Shown here: piece by piece, positions 53,958-62,782 of the stretch
Layout of the letters: each line of letters starts with the position of its first letter
Numbering within the stretch: the stretch's first letter is position 1
NCBI RefSeq assembly: GCF_026712205.1
Contig: NZ_JAPPUW010000024.1
Span: 1-64,000, forward strand
Direction: 5' to 3'
DNA: 64,000 bases
From: Pelomonas aquatica
Lineage (GTDB): Bacteria > Pseudomonadota > Gammaproteobacteria > Burkholderiales > Burkholderiaceae_C
Program-made: the position numbers and the translations under genes
Notes under the pieces: model-generated
What the model was told of the DNA's origin: nothing
The model's input: the letters and a program-made list of their open reading frames with translations, nothing else
The model's database searches: none

Positions 53958-55649
53958 ATGTCCGACACCCTCGCAGGCCCACTCGACCCCGCCCTCGTCG
54001 CCCTCATCGAAGCCGGCTGGCCCGACATGGCGGCGCGGCTGGGCGAGCGCCGCGAGGCCTTCGTCGAGCGCGTCGGCGAGCAGGCGCGCTCGCAAGGGCT
54101 GCTGGACGTCGACAGCGCCGCGCGCTACCTGAACCTGTGCTTCGCCTTCGGCCCGGCCTTCGAGACGCGGCCCGAGAACGAATGGGCGCTGGCGCTGCTG
54201 GTGGACGAGCGCCTGGGCAACTGGGTCAAGCTGCACCAGCTGGTGCGCGCCGGTGCCGAGGAACTGGCGCGCCGCGGCGGCGAGGCGCAGCTGCTGCTCG
54301 CCAACGACGCGCGCCTCGTCGATGCGCTCGACCGGCGCGCCCGGGTCGACGACGACACGCCGCCGCTGCCGCGCAAGGCCTGCGACATCGAGGCGCTGGA
54401 GTTCCGCGCGCTGGACCTCGACTGGCGCCGCGAATACCGCCTCGAAGGCGGCGCCTGGCAACACCTGCCCGGTCCGCCCGCGCCGCCGGCGCTGCGCGTC
54501 GGCGCCGGCGAACCCACGGTGGAGCGCCTGTGCCTGCTGAGCCAGGCCGCCAGCGAAGGCCCGCAGACGCGGCTGCAGGTCCGCCAGGCGCAGCACGGCC
54601 AGTGCGGCCTGCCGGTGCCACATCCGCAGCTGCGCTGGCTGGGCGGCCACGGGCTGATGGCCTGCCAGGGCCATGCCGCGCAGACCACCAGCTGGAGCGT
54701 TGCTGCGCTGCCGCCGCCCGCCGCGCCGCCGGGCTGGGGCGCGCTGCTGCTGCAGGAGCCCGCCCCCGAGCTGACGCTGCTGGAGCTGAACAGCTGCGGC
54801 CTGCGCGACCGCGGCGTGCCGCTGGGCTCGCAGCATCTGCAGGTCTGGTCGTGGCCGGCCCAGCAGTGGCTGCTGACCTGGCAGCGTGACCGCCTGCTGG
54901 AGCAGACCTGGCCGCGCCAGACCTCCGCGCCGCCGCTGCCGCCCGCGTCGCAGGGCCTGCGCGTGCGGCTCGCGCGCGACGGTGCGCCGCGTGCCGCGCC
55001 CAGGTGGGGCGAAGGCCTGGGCCCCGGCATCGAGGCCGCGCTGATGGCGGGTGCCGAGAAGCTGTTCGGCGCCTGGTCGGCCAGTGCGCAGTCGCCGCGC
55101 ATGAGCCTGCGCGCCGGGCTGTTCAACGGCCACGCCGCGATGAGCTGGGGCCTGCGCGAGAGCCCTGCCGGCCTGAACGCCGACCCGCTGCTGCGCGTCG
55201 TCGGCGACTTCAAGCTGGGCATGACGCTGGACCTCGTGCTGACCGGCGAGATCGAGCAGGCCGGCACGCGCACCCAGCTGAGCCTGCGCATCGCGCTGTC
55301 CACCGAGCTGGCGCTGCAGCTGAACCGCGACAGCGCCGAGCCGCCGCTGGCCGAGGTGCTGGAGCCGGTGCAGCAGCGCATCCGCTGCCCGGTCACGCTG
55401 GAGTTCACGCCGCTGGCCAGCGAGACCGGCCTGCTGTGGAGCGAGTTCGGCCCGCCCACCGGCGCGCTGGTCGGCGCCTTCGGGCTGCGGCAGAGCCCGC
55501 AGGGCGGCGGCGCCTGGCAATGGTTCCTGCAGCTGGCGCTGGAGCCCGTCGTCGCGCCGATGGCCGTGCAGGATCCGCTGCTGGGCCGCAGCGGCCAGCA
55601 TGTCGCGCTGCTCGGCTCCGTGCCGTTGCTGGACTGGAGCCTGGGCTGA
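53958..55649 (+). CDS. T6SS-locus protein of unknown function (563 residues)
   Basis: A 563-residue protein without signal peptide or membrane segment, mixing helical (RLGERREAFVERVGEQARSQ) and long beta-rich Leu/Trp/Gln-rich stretches (WGALLLQEPAPELTLLELNS). It starts 28 bases after the caspase gene and its stop is fused to the next start (TGATG), which leads into the tagH-pppA genes. The position indicates a T6SS-accessory role, as a component or chaperone peculiar to this lineage. I do not recognise a named family. Confidence 0.75.
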   Translation: MSDTLAGPLDPALVALIEAGWPDMAARLGERREAFVERVGEQARSQGLLDVDSAARYLNLCFAFGPAFETRPENEWALALLVDERLGNWVKLHQLVRAGAEELARRGGEAQLLLANDARLVDALDRRARVDDDTPPLPRKACDIEALEFRALDLDWRREYRLEGGAWQHLPGPPAPPALRVGAGEPTVERLCLLSQAASEGPQTRLQVRQAQHGQCGLPVPHPQLRWLGGHGLMACQGHAAQTTSWSVAALPPPAAPPGWGALLLQEPAPELTLLELNSCGLRDRGVPLGSQHLQVWSWPAQQWLLTWQRDRLLEQTWPRQTSAPPLPPASQGLRVRLARDGAPRAAPRWGEGLGPGIEAALMAGAEKLFGAWSASAQSPRMSLRAGLFNGHAAMSWGLRESPAGLNADPLLRVVGDFKLGMTLDLVLTGEIEQAGTRTQLSLRIALSTELALQLNRDSAEPPLAEVLEPVQQRIRCPVTLEFTPLASETGLLWSEFGPPTGALVGAFGLRQSPQGGGAWQWFLQLALEPVVAPMAVQDPLLGRSGQHVALLGSVPLLDWSLG

Positions 55650-56431
55650 TGGAACGCCTGCTCATCCTGCGACTCCAGGCCCGGGGCGTGGCCGCCCAGG
55701 CGCGCCTGAACGGCTTCACGCTGGCCGAGGTCGGCGCCGCCGGCGGCGTGCAGGCGCTGGCCGTCCACGAGTTCACGCTGGCCGGCGCCAACCGGCTGGA
55801 GCTGGTCATCGAGCCCGCCGCGCCGGCGCCCGAGCCCCGGCTGTCCGACGGCCCGCGCGCCGCCCGCGTGCAGCTGCTGCTGCCGCGCGTGGGCCAGGCC
55901 GCCGGCGACGAGCAGTCGCGCTGCCTCGCGACGCTGGACTGGGCCGTGCAGGACGGCGAGCTCTACCGCGCCCACGCCGTCGTGCAGCAGGAGGTCGACA
56001 TCCCGGTCAAGTTCCCGCGCTGGCGCTGGCAGGACGCGCCGCCGCTGCCCGAGCTGGGCACGCTGACCGCGCCGGTGCTGGCCTTCGCGCAGGAGCAGGC
56101 GCTGGCGCTGGCCCAGGGCGACCCGGAACCCTGGCTCGTGGCCGCGCGGCTGCGCTTCGAGGAACTGGCCGCCGCCTACCAGCGCAAGCCGGCCGACGAC
56201 CTGGCCCGCTGGCGCGCCCGCGTGCAGCTGCTGCACGCGCAGAAGGCGCTGCGCGGCTCGCTGCCCTCGGCGGCGACGCTGAAGCTGCGCGCCACGGCCG
56301 ACGGCCGCCTCGTCGAATGCCTATCGACCGAAGGCGGCCCGCTGCTGCAGTTCGACCGGCCCGACGGCGGCAAGGTCTCGATGCCGATGCGCATCGCCGT
56401 CGTCGACGGCCGGCTCTACGTGCTGCGCTGA
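55649..56431 (+). CDS. T6SS-locus protein of unknown function (260 residues)
   Basis: A 260-residue soluble protein beginning MERLLILRLQARGVAAQARL. It has a beta-sandwich-like N-terminal half (LAGANRLELVIEPAA) and a helical C-terminal half (FAQEQALALAQGDPEPWLVA, RWRARVQLLHAQKAL), ending LQFDRPDGGKVSMPMRIAVV. The ATG at 55649 overlaps the previous stop (TGATG); longer in-frame starts lie inside the previous gene. Translation is coupled to it, and 59 bases separate it from tagH. The family is not recognised. Confidence 0.72.
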   Translation: MERLLILRLQARGVAAQARLNGFTLAEVGAAGGVQALAVHEFTLAGANRLELVIEPAAPAPEPRLSDGPRAARVQLLLPRVGQAAGDEQSRCLATLDWAVQDGELYRAHAVVQQEVDIPVKFPRWRWQDAPPLPELGTLTAPVLAFAQEQALALAQGDPEPWLVAARLRFEELAAAYQRKPADDLARWRARVQLLHAQKALRGSLPSAATLKLRATADGRLVECLSTEGGPLLQFDRPDGGKVSMPMRIAVVDGRLYVLR

Positions 56432-56490
56432 CGCTGTCGTATGCTCTTTCCGGCTCGTCCAGAACCCCAGGAAAACAAGGGAACCCGCGA

Positions 56491-58071
56491 ATGATCGTGC
56501 TGTCCGTCAGCAGCTACAACGGCGCGCCGACCGAGCCGCGCGAAGCCAGCTTCGACGAACTGGGCGGCACCATCGGCCGCGCCACCACCAACCAGTTGGT
56601 GCTGCCCGACCCCGACCGCACCATCTCGCGCGTGCATGCCCAGGTGGTGCTGCGCAACGGCGCCTTCGCCGTCGTCGACCGCGGCAGCAACGCCATCAGC
56701 GTCAATGGCGCGCCGCTGGGCAACGGCCGCGAGGCGCCGCTGAAGCCGGGCGACACGCTCAATGTCGGCGGCTATGTGATCCGGGTGCGCGCCGGCCACC
56801 AGACCGTCGCCAAGGATCCGTTCGGCGACCTGTTCGGCAGCCCCACGACCCGTGCGCCCTCGCCGCCTCCGCCTGCGGCGGCGCCGGCATTCTTCGCACC
56901 GCCGCCACCGGCGCCCGCGCCCGCCGCGTCGATGGGCGCCATCCCTGCCGACTGGGACCCCTTCGCGCCGGAGATGCCCACCAGCGGCGTCACCATCGGC
57001 CACATCATCTCCACGCCCAGCGACCCGCTCGGGCTGGGTGCGCCGGCCCAGGCGCCGCTGTCGGCCGGCCCGTCGCTGGACGATCTGTTCGGCCTCGGGC
57101 CGATGGGCGCCGCACCGGCGGACCCGCTGGGCGTGCTGAGCGCAGCGCCGCCAGCGGCCAACACCGCCGCCGACGCCGACCCGCTGCGCGCGCTGATGCA
57201 GCCCGCGCGCGCGCCCCAGCTGCTGCCGGCCGACACCGTCTCCGACCTCCAGCTGCCCTGGCAAGCCGCGCTGACGCCGCCGTCCGTGACCACGCCGGCC
57301 ACGCCCGCCGGCGCCGTGCTGTCCTGGGACGAATCCATGCAGGACAACAAGGTCATCACGCTGCCCGATGTCCGCCATTTGGAAGGCAACAACAACGCGC
57401 CGCCGCCCAGCGGCCCGGTCCAGGCCCCAGCGCCGGTCGCCGCCCCGACCGGCGACACGACTGCGCTGCTGGATGCGCTGCTGACCGGCCTGGGCCTGCC
57501 GACGCGGCCGCTGCAGACGCTGACGCCGGCCACGATGCGGCTCATCGGCGAGCTGCTGCGCGAATCGACCCGCGGCGCCGTGGAGCTGCTGCGCGCGCGC
57601 GCCGCGCTGAAGCAGGAGGTGCGTGCCCAGGTGACGATGATCGTCACGCGGGACAACAACCCGCTGAAGTTCTCGCCCAATGTCGACGCGGCGCTGACCC
57701 ATCTGCTGGGCCCGGCAGCCGCCGGCTTCATGCCGCCGGCGCGCGCGATGCGCGACGCCTTCGACGACCTGCGCGCCCACGAGATCGGCGTCATGGCCGG
57801 CATGCGCGCGGCGCTCGACGGCGTGCTGGCCCGCTTCGACCCGGCCGCCCTCGACAGCGCCATCACCAAGCGCGGTGCGCTCGCCGCGCTGCTGCCGGGC
57901 TCGCGCAAGGCGCAGCTGTGGGAGCAGTTCCAGCAGCTGTACACCCAGCTGTCGCGCGAGGCGGCGGACGATTTCCACACCTTGTTCGGCAAGGCCTTCC
58001 TGCAGGCCTACGAGGCCCAGCTCGACGCGCTGGAAGCCGAGCCGGGCCCCGGCCACGCGTCGGGCCGCTGA
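56491..58071 (+). CDS. tagH: T6SS FHA-domain protein TagH
   Basis: A 526-residue protein with an N-terminal forkhead-associated domain (about 20-90; GGTIGRATTNQLVLPDPDRT, then ISRVHAQVVLRNG) that binds phospho-threonine. A long Pro/Ala-rich linker follows (about 115-330), then a helical T6SS-specific C-terminal domain (AQVTMIVTRDNNPLKFSPNV, then HEIGVMAGMRAALDGVLARF). In the threonine-phosphorylation pathway, the kinase PpkA, TagH and the phosphatase PppA switch T6SS assembly on and off. PppA is encoded next. RBS AAGGGA precedes the ATG at 56491. Confidence 0.94.
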   Translation: MIVLSVSSYNGAPTEPREASFDELGGTIGRATTNQLVLPDPDRTISRVHAQVVLRNGAFAVVDRGSNAISVNGAPLGNGREAPLKPGDTLNVGGYVIRVRAGHQTVAKDPFGDLFGSPTTRAPSPPPPAAAPAFFAPPPPAPAPAASMGAIPADWDPFAPEMPTSGVTIGHIISTPSDPLGLGAPAQAPLSAGPSLDDLFGLGPMGAAPADPLGVLSAAPPAANTAADADPLRALMQPARAPQLLPADTVSDLQLPWQAALTPPSVTTPATPAGAVLSWDESMQDNKVITLPDVRHLEGNNNAPPPSGPVQAPAPVAAPTGDTTALLDALLTGLGLPTRPLQTLTPATMRLIGELLRESTRGAVELLRARAALKQEVRAQVTMIVTRDNNPLKFSPNVDAALTHLLGPAAAGFMPPARAMRDAFDDLRAHEIGVMAGMRAALDGVLARFDPAALDSAITKRGALAALLPGSRKAQLWEQFQQLYTQLSREAADDFHTLFGKAFLQAYEAQLDALEAEPGPGHASGR

Positions 58072-58081
58072 AGAGGCCGCC

Positions 58082-58840
58082 ATGCTGGCCATGGAGGTCG
58101 CCATCCTGTCCGAACGCGGCGGGCGCCCCTACAACGAAGACGCCTGCGGCCACTGGCATTCCAGGCGCCATCTCGCCTGCGTGCTGGCCGACGGCGCCGG
58201 CGGCCACGGCGGCGGCGATGTCGCGTCGCGCCTCGCGGTGCAGAGCCTGCTCGCCGCCATCCAGGCCCACCCGGACGACTGCGGCGAGCAGCTCGCCGGC
58301 CTCGTGCGCCAGACCAACCAGGCCATCCTCGACCAGCGCCAGGCCGGCACGCGCAGCGCCGACATGCACAGCACCGTCGTCTGCCTGGTCGTGGACTTCA
58401 TCGAGCACCGCGCCTACTGGGCCCACGCGGGCGACTCGCGGCTGTACTGGTTCCGCAACGGGCGGCTCAACAGCCGCACGCTGGACCACAGCCTGGTGCA
58501 AGGCCTCGTCGAAGCCGGACTGGTGCAGGCGGCCGAGCTGCGTCACCACCCGCGCCGCAGCGAGCTGCGCTCCGCGCTGGGCACGCGGCCCGACGAACTG
58601 GACGTCAGCGCCGGCCCCGGCCCGGTCGACCTCGCCGCGGGCGACTGCTTCCTGCTGTGCAGCGACGGCCTGTGGGAGAACCTCGACGACCAGGATCTCG
58701 AAACCACGCTGGCCGCCGCGCAGGCGCCCGGCGCCTGGCTGGACGCCTTGCGCCGCCGCGTCACGGCGGCCACCGCGGGCAAGCCCGGCTACGACAACTT
58801 CAGCGCGATGGCGCTGTGGCTGAGCCAACCCCATTTCTGA
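58082..58840 (+). CDS. pppA: T6SS PP2C-type protein phosphatase PppA
   Basis: A 252-residue PPM/PP2C phosphatase. It has the metal-binding motifs RPYNEDA, LADGAGGHGGG, AHAGDSRLYWFRNG, CSDGLWENL and a final YDNFSAMALWL. It removes phosphate added by the T6SS threonine kinase and so ends firing. It lies 10 bases after tagH. The kinase gene itself is not in the window. Confidence 0.94.
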   Translation: MLAMEVAILSERGGRPYNEDACGHWHSRRHLACVLADGAGGHGGGDVASRLAVQSLLAAIQAHPDDCGEQLAGLVRQTNQAILDQRQAGTRSADMHSTVVCLVVDFIEHRAYWAHAGDSRLYWFRNGRLNSRTLDHSLVQGLVEAGLVQAAELRHHPRRSELRSALGTRPDELDVSAGPGPVDLAAGDCFLLCSDGLWENLDDQDLETTLAAAQAPGAWLDALRRRVTAATAGKPGYDNFSAMALWLSQPHF

Positions 58841-58852
58841 GTGGAGGCCGCG

Positions 58853-59239
58853 ATGCCCTTCCAATGTTGCATGGGCTCTCAGATGAAGTGCAGCATGGGC
58901 GCTTCGCCGAGCGCCCTGATCCCGACGCCCAAGCCGATCATGACCAACAACAAGGTCGCGGCGAACATCATGGATCACATCTCCATCGCCAACATCCCGC
59001 CGTTCGGCGTGTGCAAGAGCCTGGCCAACCCGACCGTGGCCGCCGCGACCGCCGCCGCGATGGGCACGCTGACCCCCATGCCCTGCGTCCCCGCCACGCC
59101 GGCGCCGTGGGTGCCCGGCGCGCCGACCGTGCTGGTGGCCAACTTCCCGGCACTGGACAACACCAGCAAGCTCATGTGCCTGTGGGCCGGTGTCATTGAA
59201 TTCAGTGACGCCGGCCAGACCAATCATCAGATCCCCTGA
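58853..59239 (+). CDS. DUF4280 PAAR-like tip protein
   Basis: A 128-residue protein with the DUF4280 pattern: paired cysteines CCMGSQMKC, PSALIPTPKPIM, IANIPPFGVCKSLANPTVAA, ATAAAMGTLTPMPCVP, then PWVPGAPTVLVANFPALDN. DUF4280 proteins are PAAR-like and are thought to cap the VgrG spike or to carry cargo. No classical PAAR gene is present in the window, so this may be the tip. The ATG at 58853 has GTGGAGG 5 bases upstream; a GTG at 58841 is less likely. Confidence 0.85.
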   Translation: MPFQCCMGSQMKCSMGASPSALIPTPKPIMTNNKVAANIMDHISIANIPPFGVCKSLANPTVAAATAAAMGTLTPMPCVPATPAPWVPGAPTVLVANFPALDNTSKLMCLWAGVIEFSDAGQTNHQIP

Positions 59240-59240
59240 A

Positions 59241-59270
59241 ACCCCAGGCCTGGCCTGAGAGGCTAGGGGT
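59241..59270 (+). terminator. Hairpin after the DUF4280 gene
   Basis: ACCCCAGGCCT and AGGCTAGGGGT pair (one mismatch and one wobble) two bases after the stop. No clear T run follows, so it may end transcription weakly or protect the mRNA. Confidence 0.45.
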
Positions 59271-59290
59271 TCGGCGCAGCCAAACGACAA

Positions 59291-59308
59291 CGCCGCCCGA
59301 AGGCGGCG
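59291..59308 (-). terminator. UUCG hairpin terminator of the OmpA-family gene
   Basis: On the - strand CGCCGCC-TTCG-GGCGGCG forms a 7-bp stem with the very stable UUCG loop, followed by TTGTCGTTT. It lies 22 bases after the stop of the convergent OmpA-like gene. Confidence 0.65.
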
Positions 59309-59329
59309 CTGCGCAGAGCCGGGCGAGGC

Positions 59330-59869
59330 TCAGGGAGGCGTCTGGCGGCCGATCTCGACACGGCGGTTTTCGGCGGCGAACGGATCCTTCACCTTGGGTT
59401 CGCTGGCACCCAGGCCCACGGCCGTCAGCATGCTCTCCTCGGCGCCATGAGCGACCAGGTAGCGCTTGACCTCTTCCGCGCGCTTCTGCGAGAGGGTCTG
59501 GTTGGCCTCGGTGGCGCCGGAGGCGTCGGCGTGGCCTTCGATACGCACCGTCTTGCCACTGCCGCGCTTGGCTGCAAGGGCCTCGGCGAACACATCGAGC
59601 TGCTTGCGCAGGCCGTCGGGGATTTCGGCCGAGCCGACCTTGAAGGCCAGCGCCGGCAACGAGAAGCGCACCGCAGGCTTGAAGCCCATGCACTTGAAGC
59701 CGGCCGCGACCAGTTGTTCGCAGGCATCTTCCGGGAACAGGCCTTCCTTGACCGCGCCGACGCTCGGCACGCCATTGCCGACGTCAACGGTCTCCTGGGC
59801 CTGCGCAGCGCCACCGGCCAGCATGGCGGCCGTCAGAAGGAACAAAGGCAGCGGACGACGAGCAAACAT
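59330..59869 (-). CDS. OmpA-family peptidoglycan-binding protein
   Basis: A 179-residue periplasmic or outer-membrane protein with a signal peptide (LFLLTAAMLAGGAAQA) and a C-terminal OmpA-like domain: VRIEGHADASGATEANQTLS, then KRAEEVKRYLVAHG, then ENRRVEIG. The short central part contains two cysteines (EDACEQLVAAGFKCMGF). The ATG at 59869 follows GGGAG; a GTG at 59923 gives a poorer signal peptide. It lies between two T6SS blocks on the opposite strand. It may anchor the apparatus to the cell wall, or be a neighbour unrelated to it. Confidence 0.8.
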   Translation of the reverse strand: MFARRPLPLFLLTAAMLAGGAAQAQETVDVGNGVPSVGAVKEGLFPEDACEQLVAAGFKCMGFKPAVRFSLPALAFKVGSAEIPDGLRKQLDVFAEALAAKRGSGKTVRIEGHADASGATEANQTLSQKRAEEVKRYLVAHGAEESMLTAVGLGASEPKVKDPFAAENRRVEIGRQTPP

Positions 59870-60123
59870 GGCGAACTCCCGGTCAATCTTGCCCGGCCAA
59901 CACAGAATTGCGCATGCCGGCACCGCAACACTCGCAATGGATGGCGAAGGCGTCTACAAATCATAGCCTTCGGCCTGCGCGGACAACACCCTTGAATGTT
60001 CGGAACCGGGTTCGGCCCCCTGTCCCGGTGACACAGGCGCCGTGTATCGTTCGCGCCGGACGCTGACCGCCCGTTGCGCTGCCATCCTCAGAACCGCGAG
60101 TCCTTCTCTTTGCTTTCAACCCT

Positions 60124-61458
60124 ATGACCCGGCATAACAAAGTGATGTGGACGGAGGGCATGTTCCTGCAGCCCCAGCACTTCCAGCAGCAGGAACGTTA
60201 TTTTTCACGCCAGCTGGACGCCCGCCTGGCCTGCGCCAGCCTGCATCCGGAAGGCTTCATGACGCTGCAGATCGACCAGCCGGCGCTGCTGCAGGGCCAG
60301 CTGGCGCTGACCGGCGCCACCGGCGTCATGCGCGACGGCCTGGCGTTCGCGATGCCCGACGACGAGCCCGCCCCACCCGCGCTGGACATCCCCGCCGACA
60401 CGCGCGACGAGCTGGTGCTGCTGGCCGTCGCGCGCGCGGAGCCCGGCGTCGCGGAAAGCGACGTCGAGGGCGAGCAGGCCGGCATGCCGCCGCGCTATCA
60501 CGCGCTGGAGCTGTCCGTCGCCGACGGCCATGCGCGCAAGCTCAGCGAGGCGCCGATCCAGATCGGCCGGCTCAACCTGCGCCTGGTGCTGGAGAGCCGC
60601 GCCGGCAACGGCTTCGTGGGCCTGGGCGTGGCGCGCATCGTCGAGCGCCGCGCGGACGGCCGCGTCGTGCTGGACCCGCGCTACGTCCCGCCGACGCTGC
60701 AGGTCAGCGAGCAGGTGCAACTGGAGGGCTGGCTGCGCGAGGTGCTGGGCATGCTGCACCAGCGCGGCGAGGCGCTGGCGGCGCGGCTGGCGCAACCGGG
60801 CCGCGCCGGCGTCGGCGAGATCGCCGACTTCCTGCTGCTACAGACCGTCAACCGCCACGAGCCGCTGTTCGACCACGCGCGCCAGCTGCGGCCGCTGCAC
60901 CCCGAGCGGCTGTACGCGATGTGCCTGGCGCTGGCCGGCGAGCTGGCCTGCTTCCGCGACAAGCGCCGCCCGCCGAGCTTCCCGGTCTACGCCCACCACG
61001 ACCTCGCCGGTTGTTACGAGCCGGTGCTGGCCGACATCCGCCAGTCGCTGTCCATGGTCATGGAGCAGTCGGCCATCCCGATCGAGCTGCAGGACCGCAA
61101 GTACGGCGTGCGCGTGGCCGTCATCGCCGATGCCGAGCTGCGCCGCAGCGCCAGCTTCGTGCTGGCCGTCAATGCGCAGATGCCGGGCGACGCGGTGCGC
61201 GCGCGCTTCCCGACGCAGGTCAAGATCGGCCCGGCCGAGAAGATCCGCGACCTCGTCAACCTGCAGCTGCCGGGCGTCACGCTGCGGCCCATGCCGGTCG
61301 CACCGCGGCAGATCCCCTACCACGCCGGCTTCAACTACTTCGAGCTGGAGACGCGCGGCAACGAGATGTGGAAGCAGCTCGAAACCTCCGGCGGCCTGGC
61401 GATGCACATCGCCGGCGAGTTCCCCGGGCTCGAACTTGAGCTCTGGGCCATTCGCTAA
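60124..61458 (+). CDS. tssK: T6SS baseplate protein TssK
   Basis: A 444-residue TssK (ImpJ/VasE) protein of usual length. The conserved start NKVMWTEGMFLQPQHFQQQE is followed by RYFSRQLDARL. Later it has LLQTVNRHEPLFDHARQLRP, PPSFPVYAHHDLAGCYEPVL and the C-terminal AGFNYFELETRGNEMW. TssK links the baseplate to the TssL-TssM membrane complex. It starts the tssK-tssL-tssM operon, 254 bases from the divergently transcribed OmpA-like gene, a gap that should hold both promoters but has no box I can assign. Confidence 0.96.
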   Translation: MTRHNKVMWTEGMFLQPQHFQQQERYFSRQLDARLACASLHPEGFMTLQIDQPALLQGQLALTGATGVMRDGLAFAMPDDEPAPPALDIPADTRDELVLLAVARAEPGVAESDVEGEQAGMPPRYHALELSVADGHARKLSEAPIQIGRLNLRLVLESRAGNGFVGLGVARIVERRADGRVVLDPRYVPPTLQVSEQVQLEGWLREVLGMLHQRGEALAARLAQPGRAGVGEIADFLLLQTVNRHEPLFDHARQLRPLHPERLYAMCLALAGELACFRDKRRPPSFPVYAHHDLAGCYEPVLADIRQSLSMVMEQSAIPIELQDRKYGVRVAVIADAELRRSASFVLAVNAQMPGDAVRARFPTQVKIGPAEKIRDLVNLQLPGVTLRPMPVAPRQIPYHAGFNYFELETRGNEMWKQLETSGGLAMHIAGEFPGLELELWAIR

Positions 61459-61476
61459 TTCTGGGAGGCCAGGTCC

Positions 61477-62778
61477 ATGAACGAGAACGACCCCTTCTCG
61501 GCCTTCGAGCAGGAACGCACCATCATCAAGCCCGGCGCCGGGCGTGCCGCGCCGGCGACGACGCAGGTGCAAGGCCCCGCATCGACGGCGCCGGCCGCTG
61601 CCGCGCTGCCCGATGACCTGCCGCTGCCGCAAGGCCTGAACCCGCTGCTGCAACTGGCCGCGCCGCTGCTGTCCACCGCGAGCCAGCTGCGGTCCATGCC
61701 CCAGCACCCCAACCCGGCCGGGCTGCGCGCGGCGCTGATCGAGTCGGTCAAGCGCTTCGAGCGCCAGGCGCAGGCGAAAGGCCTGCCGGCCGAGCACGTC
61801 GTCGCGGCGCGCTACATCCTGTGCAGCTTCATCGACGAGTGCGCGTCCAGCACGCCCTGGGGCGGCTCGGGCGCCTGGTCCAGCCAGAGCCTGCTGGTGC
61901 ACTTCCACAACGAGAGCTGGGGCGGCGAGAAGGTCTTCCAGTTGCTCGGCAAGCTGGCCGAGAACGTCGCCGGCCAGCGCCCGCTGCTGGAGCTGCTGCA
62001 GGTCGTGCTGGCGCTGGGCTTCGAGGGCCGCTACCGCGTGCTCGACAACGGCCGCGCGCAGCTGGACAGCGTCGGCGAGCGCCTGGCCAGCCTGCTGCGC
62101 GAGCAGGCCGGGCCGCCGCTGCGCGAGCTGTCGCCGCAGTGGCGCGGCGTCGCGCTGGGCCAGGCCAGGCTGGCCGACGGCCTGCCGCTGTGGGTGCTGG
62201 CCGCGCTGACGGCCGGCCTGCTGCTGCTGGTATTCATCGCGCTGCGGCTGTCGCTGCACGCACGCACCGACGCCACCTTCGACACGCTGCAGGCCATGGA
62301 CGTGCGCGCCGCCGCGCTGACGCCGCCACCGCCCCCGCCGGCCGCCGCGCCACGCCTGGCCGCGCTGCTGCAAGCCGCCATCGCGCGCGGCGCGCTGCAG
62401 GTGCAGGACCTGGCCGACAAGTCCATCGTGACCATCGCCGGCGACGGCTTCTTCGAGCCCGGCAGCGCCGAGGTCGCCAGTGGCGTGAAGCCGCTGCTGG
62501 CCGAGATCACCGCGGCGCTGGCGCAGTTGCCGGGACAGGTCACGGTCACCGGCCACACCGACAACCAGCCGATCCGCTCGCTGCGCTTCCCGTCCAACTT
62601 CGACCTGTCGCGCGAGCGCGCCGAGGCCGTGCGCCAGCTGTTGCTGCCCACGCTGGGCGGCCAGCGTCTGCGCGCCGAGGGCGTGGCCGACAGCCGCCCC
62701 GTCGCCGACAACGCCACGCCGGCCGGTCGCGCACGCAACCGCCGCGTCGAAATCACGCTCGCCGTCCAGGGCAACTGA
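61477..62778 (+). CDS. tssL: T6SS membrane-complex protein TssL with OmpA domain (DotU)
   Basis: A 433-residue TssL/DotU. The cytoplasmic IcmH domain (about 50-215; VVAARYILCSFIDECASSTP, then LLVHFHNESWGGEKVFQLLG) is followed by one membrane segment (about 228-252, VLAALTAGLLLLVFIALRLS). A periplasmic Pro-rich linker and a C-terminal OmpA/MotB domain (about 320-433; TVTGHTDNQPIRSLRFPSNF, ARNRRVEITLAV) complete it. The OmpA part binds peptidoglycan, so no separate TagL anchor is needed. It lies 18 bases after tssK and is followed by tssM. Confidence 0.96.
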   Translation: MNENDPFSAFEQERTIIKPGAGRAAPATTQVQGPASTAPAAAALPDDLPLPQGLNPLLQLAAPLLSTASQLRSMPQHPNPAGLRAALIESVKRFERQAQAKGLPAEHVVAARYILCSFIDECASSTPWGGSGAWSSQSLLVHFHNESWGGEKVFQLLGKLAENVAGQRPLLELLQVVLALGFEGRYRVLDNGRAQLDSVGERLASLLREQAGPPLRELSPQWRGVALGQARLADGLPLWVLAALTAGLLLLVFIALRLSLHARTDATFDTLQAMDVRAAALTPPPPPPAAAPRLAALLQAAIARGALQVQDLADKSIVTIAGDGFFEPGSAEVASGVKPLLAEITAALAQLPGQVTVTGHTDNQPIRSLRFPSNFDLSRERAEAVRQLLLPTLGGQRLRAEGVADSRPVADNATPAGRARNRRVEITLAVQGN

Positions 62779-62782
62779 AGCC

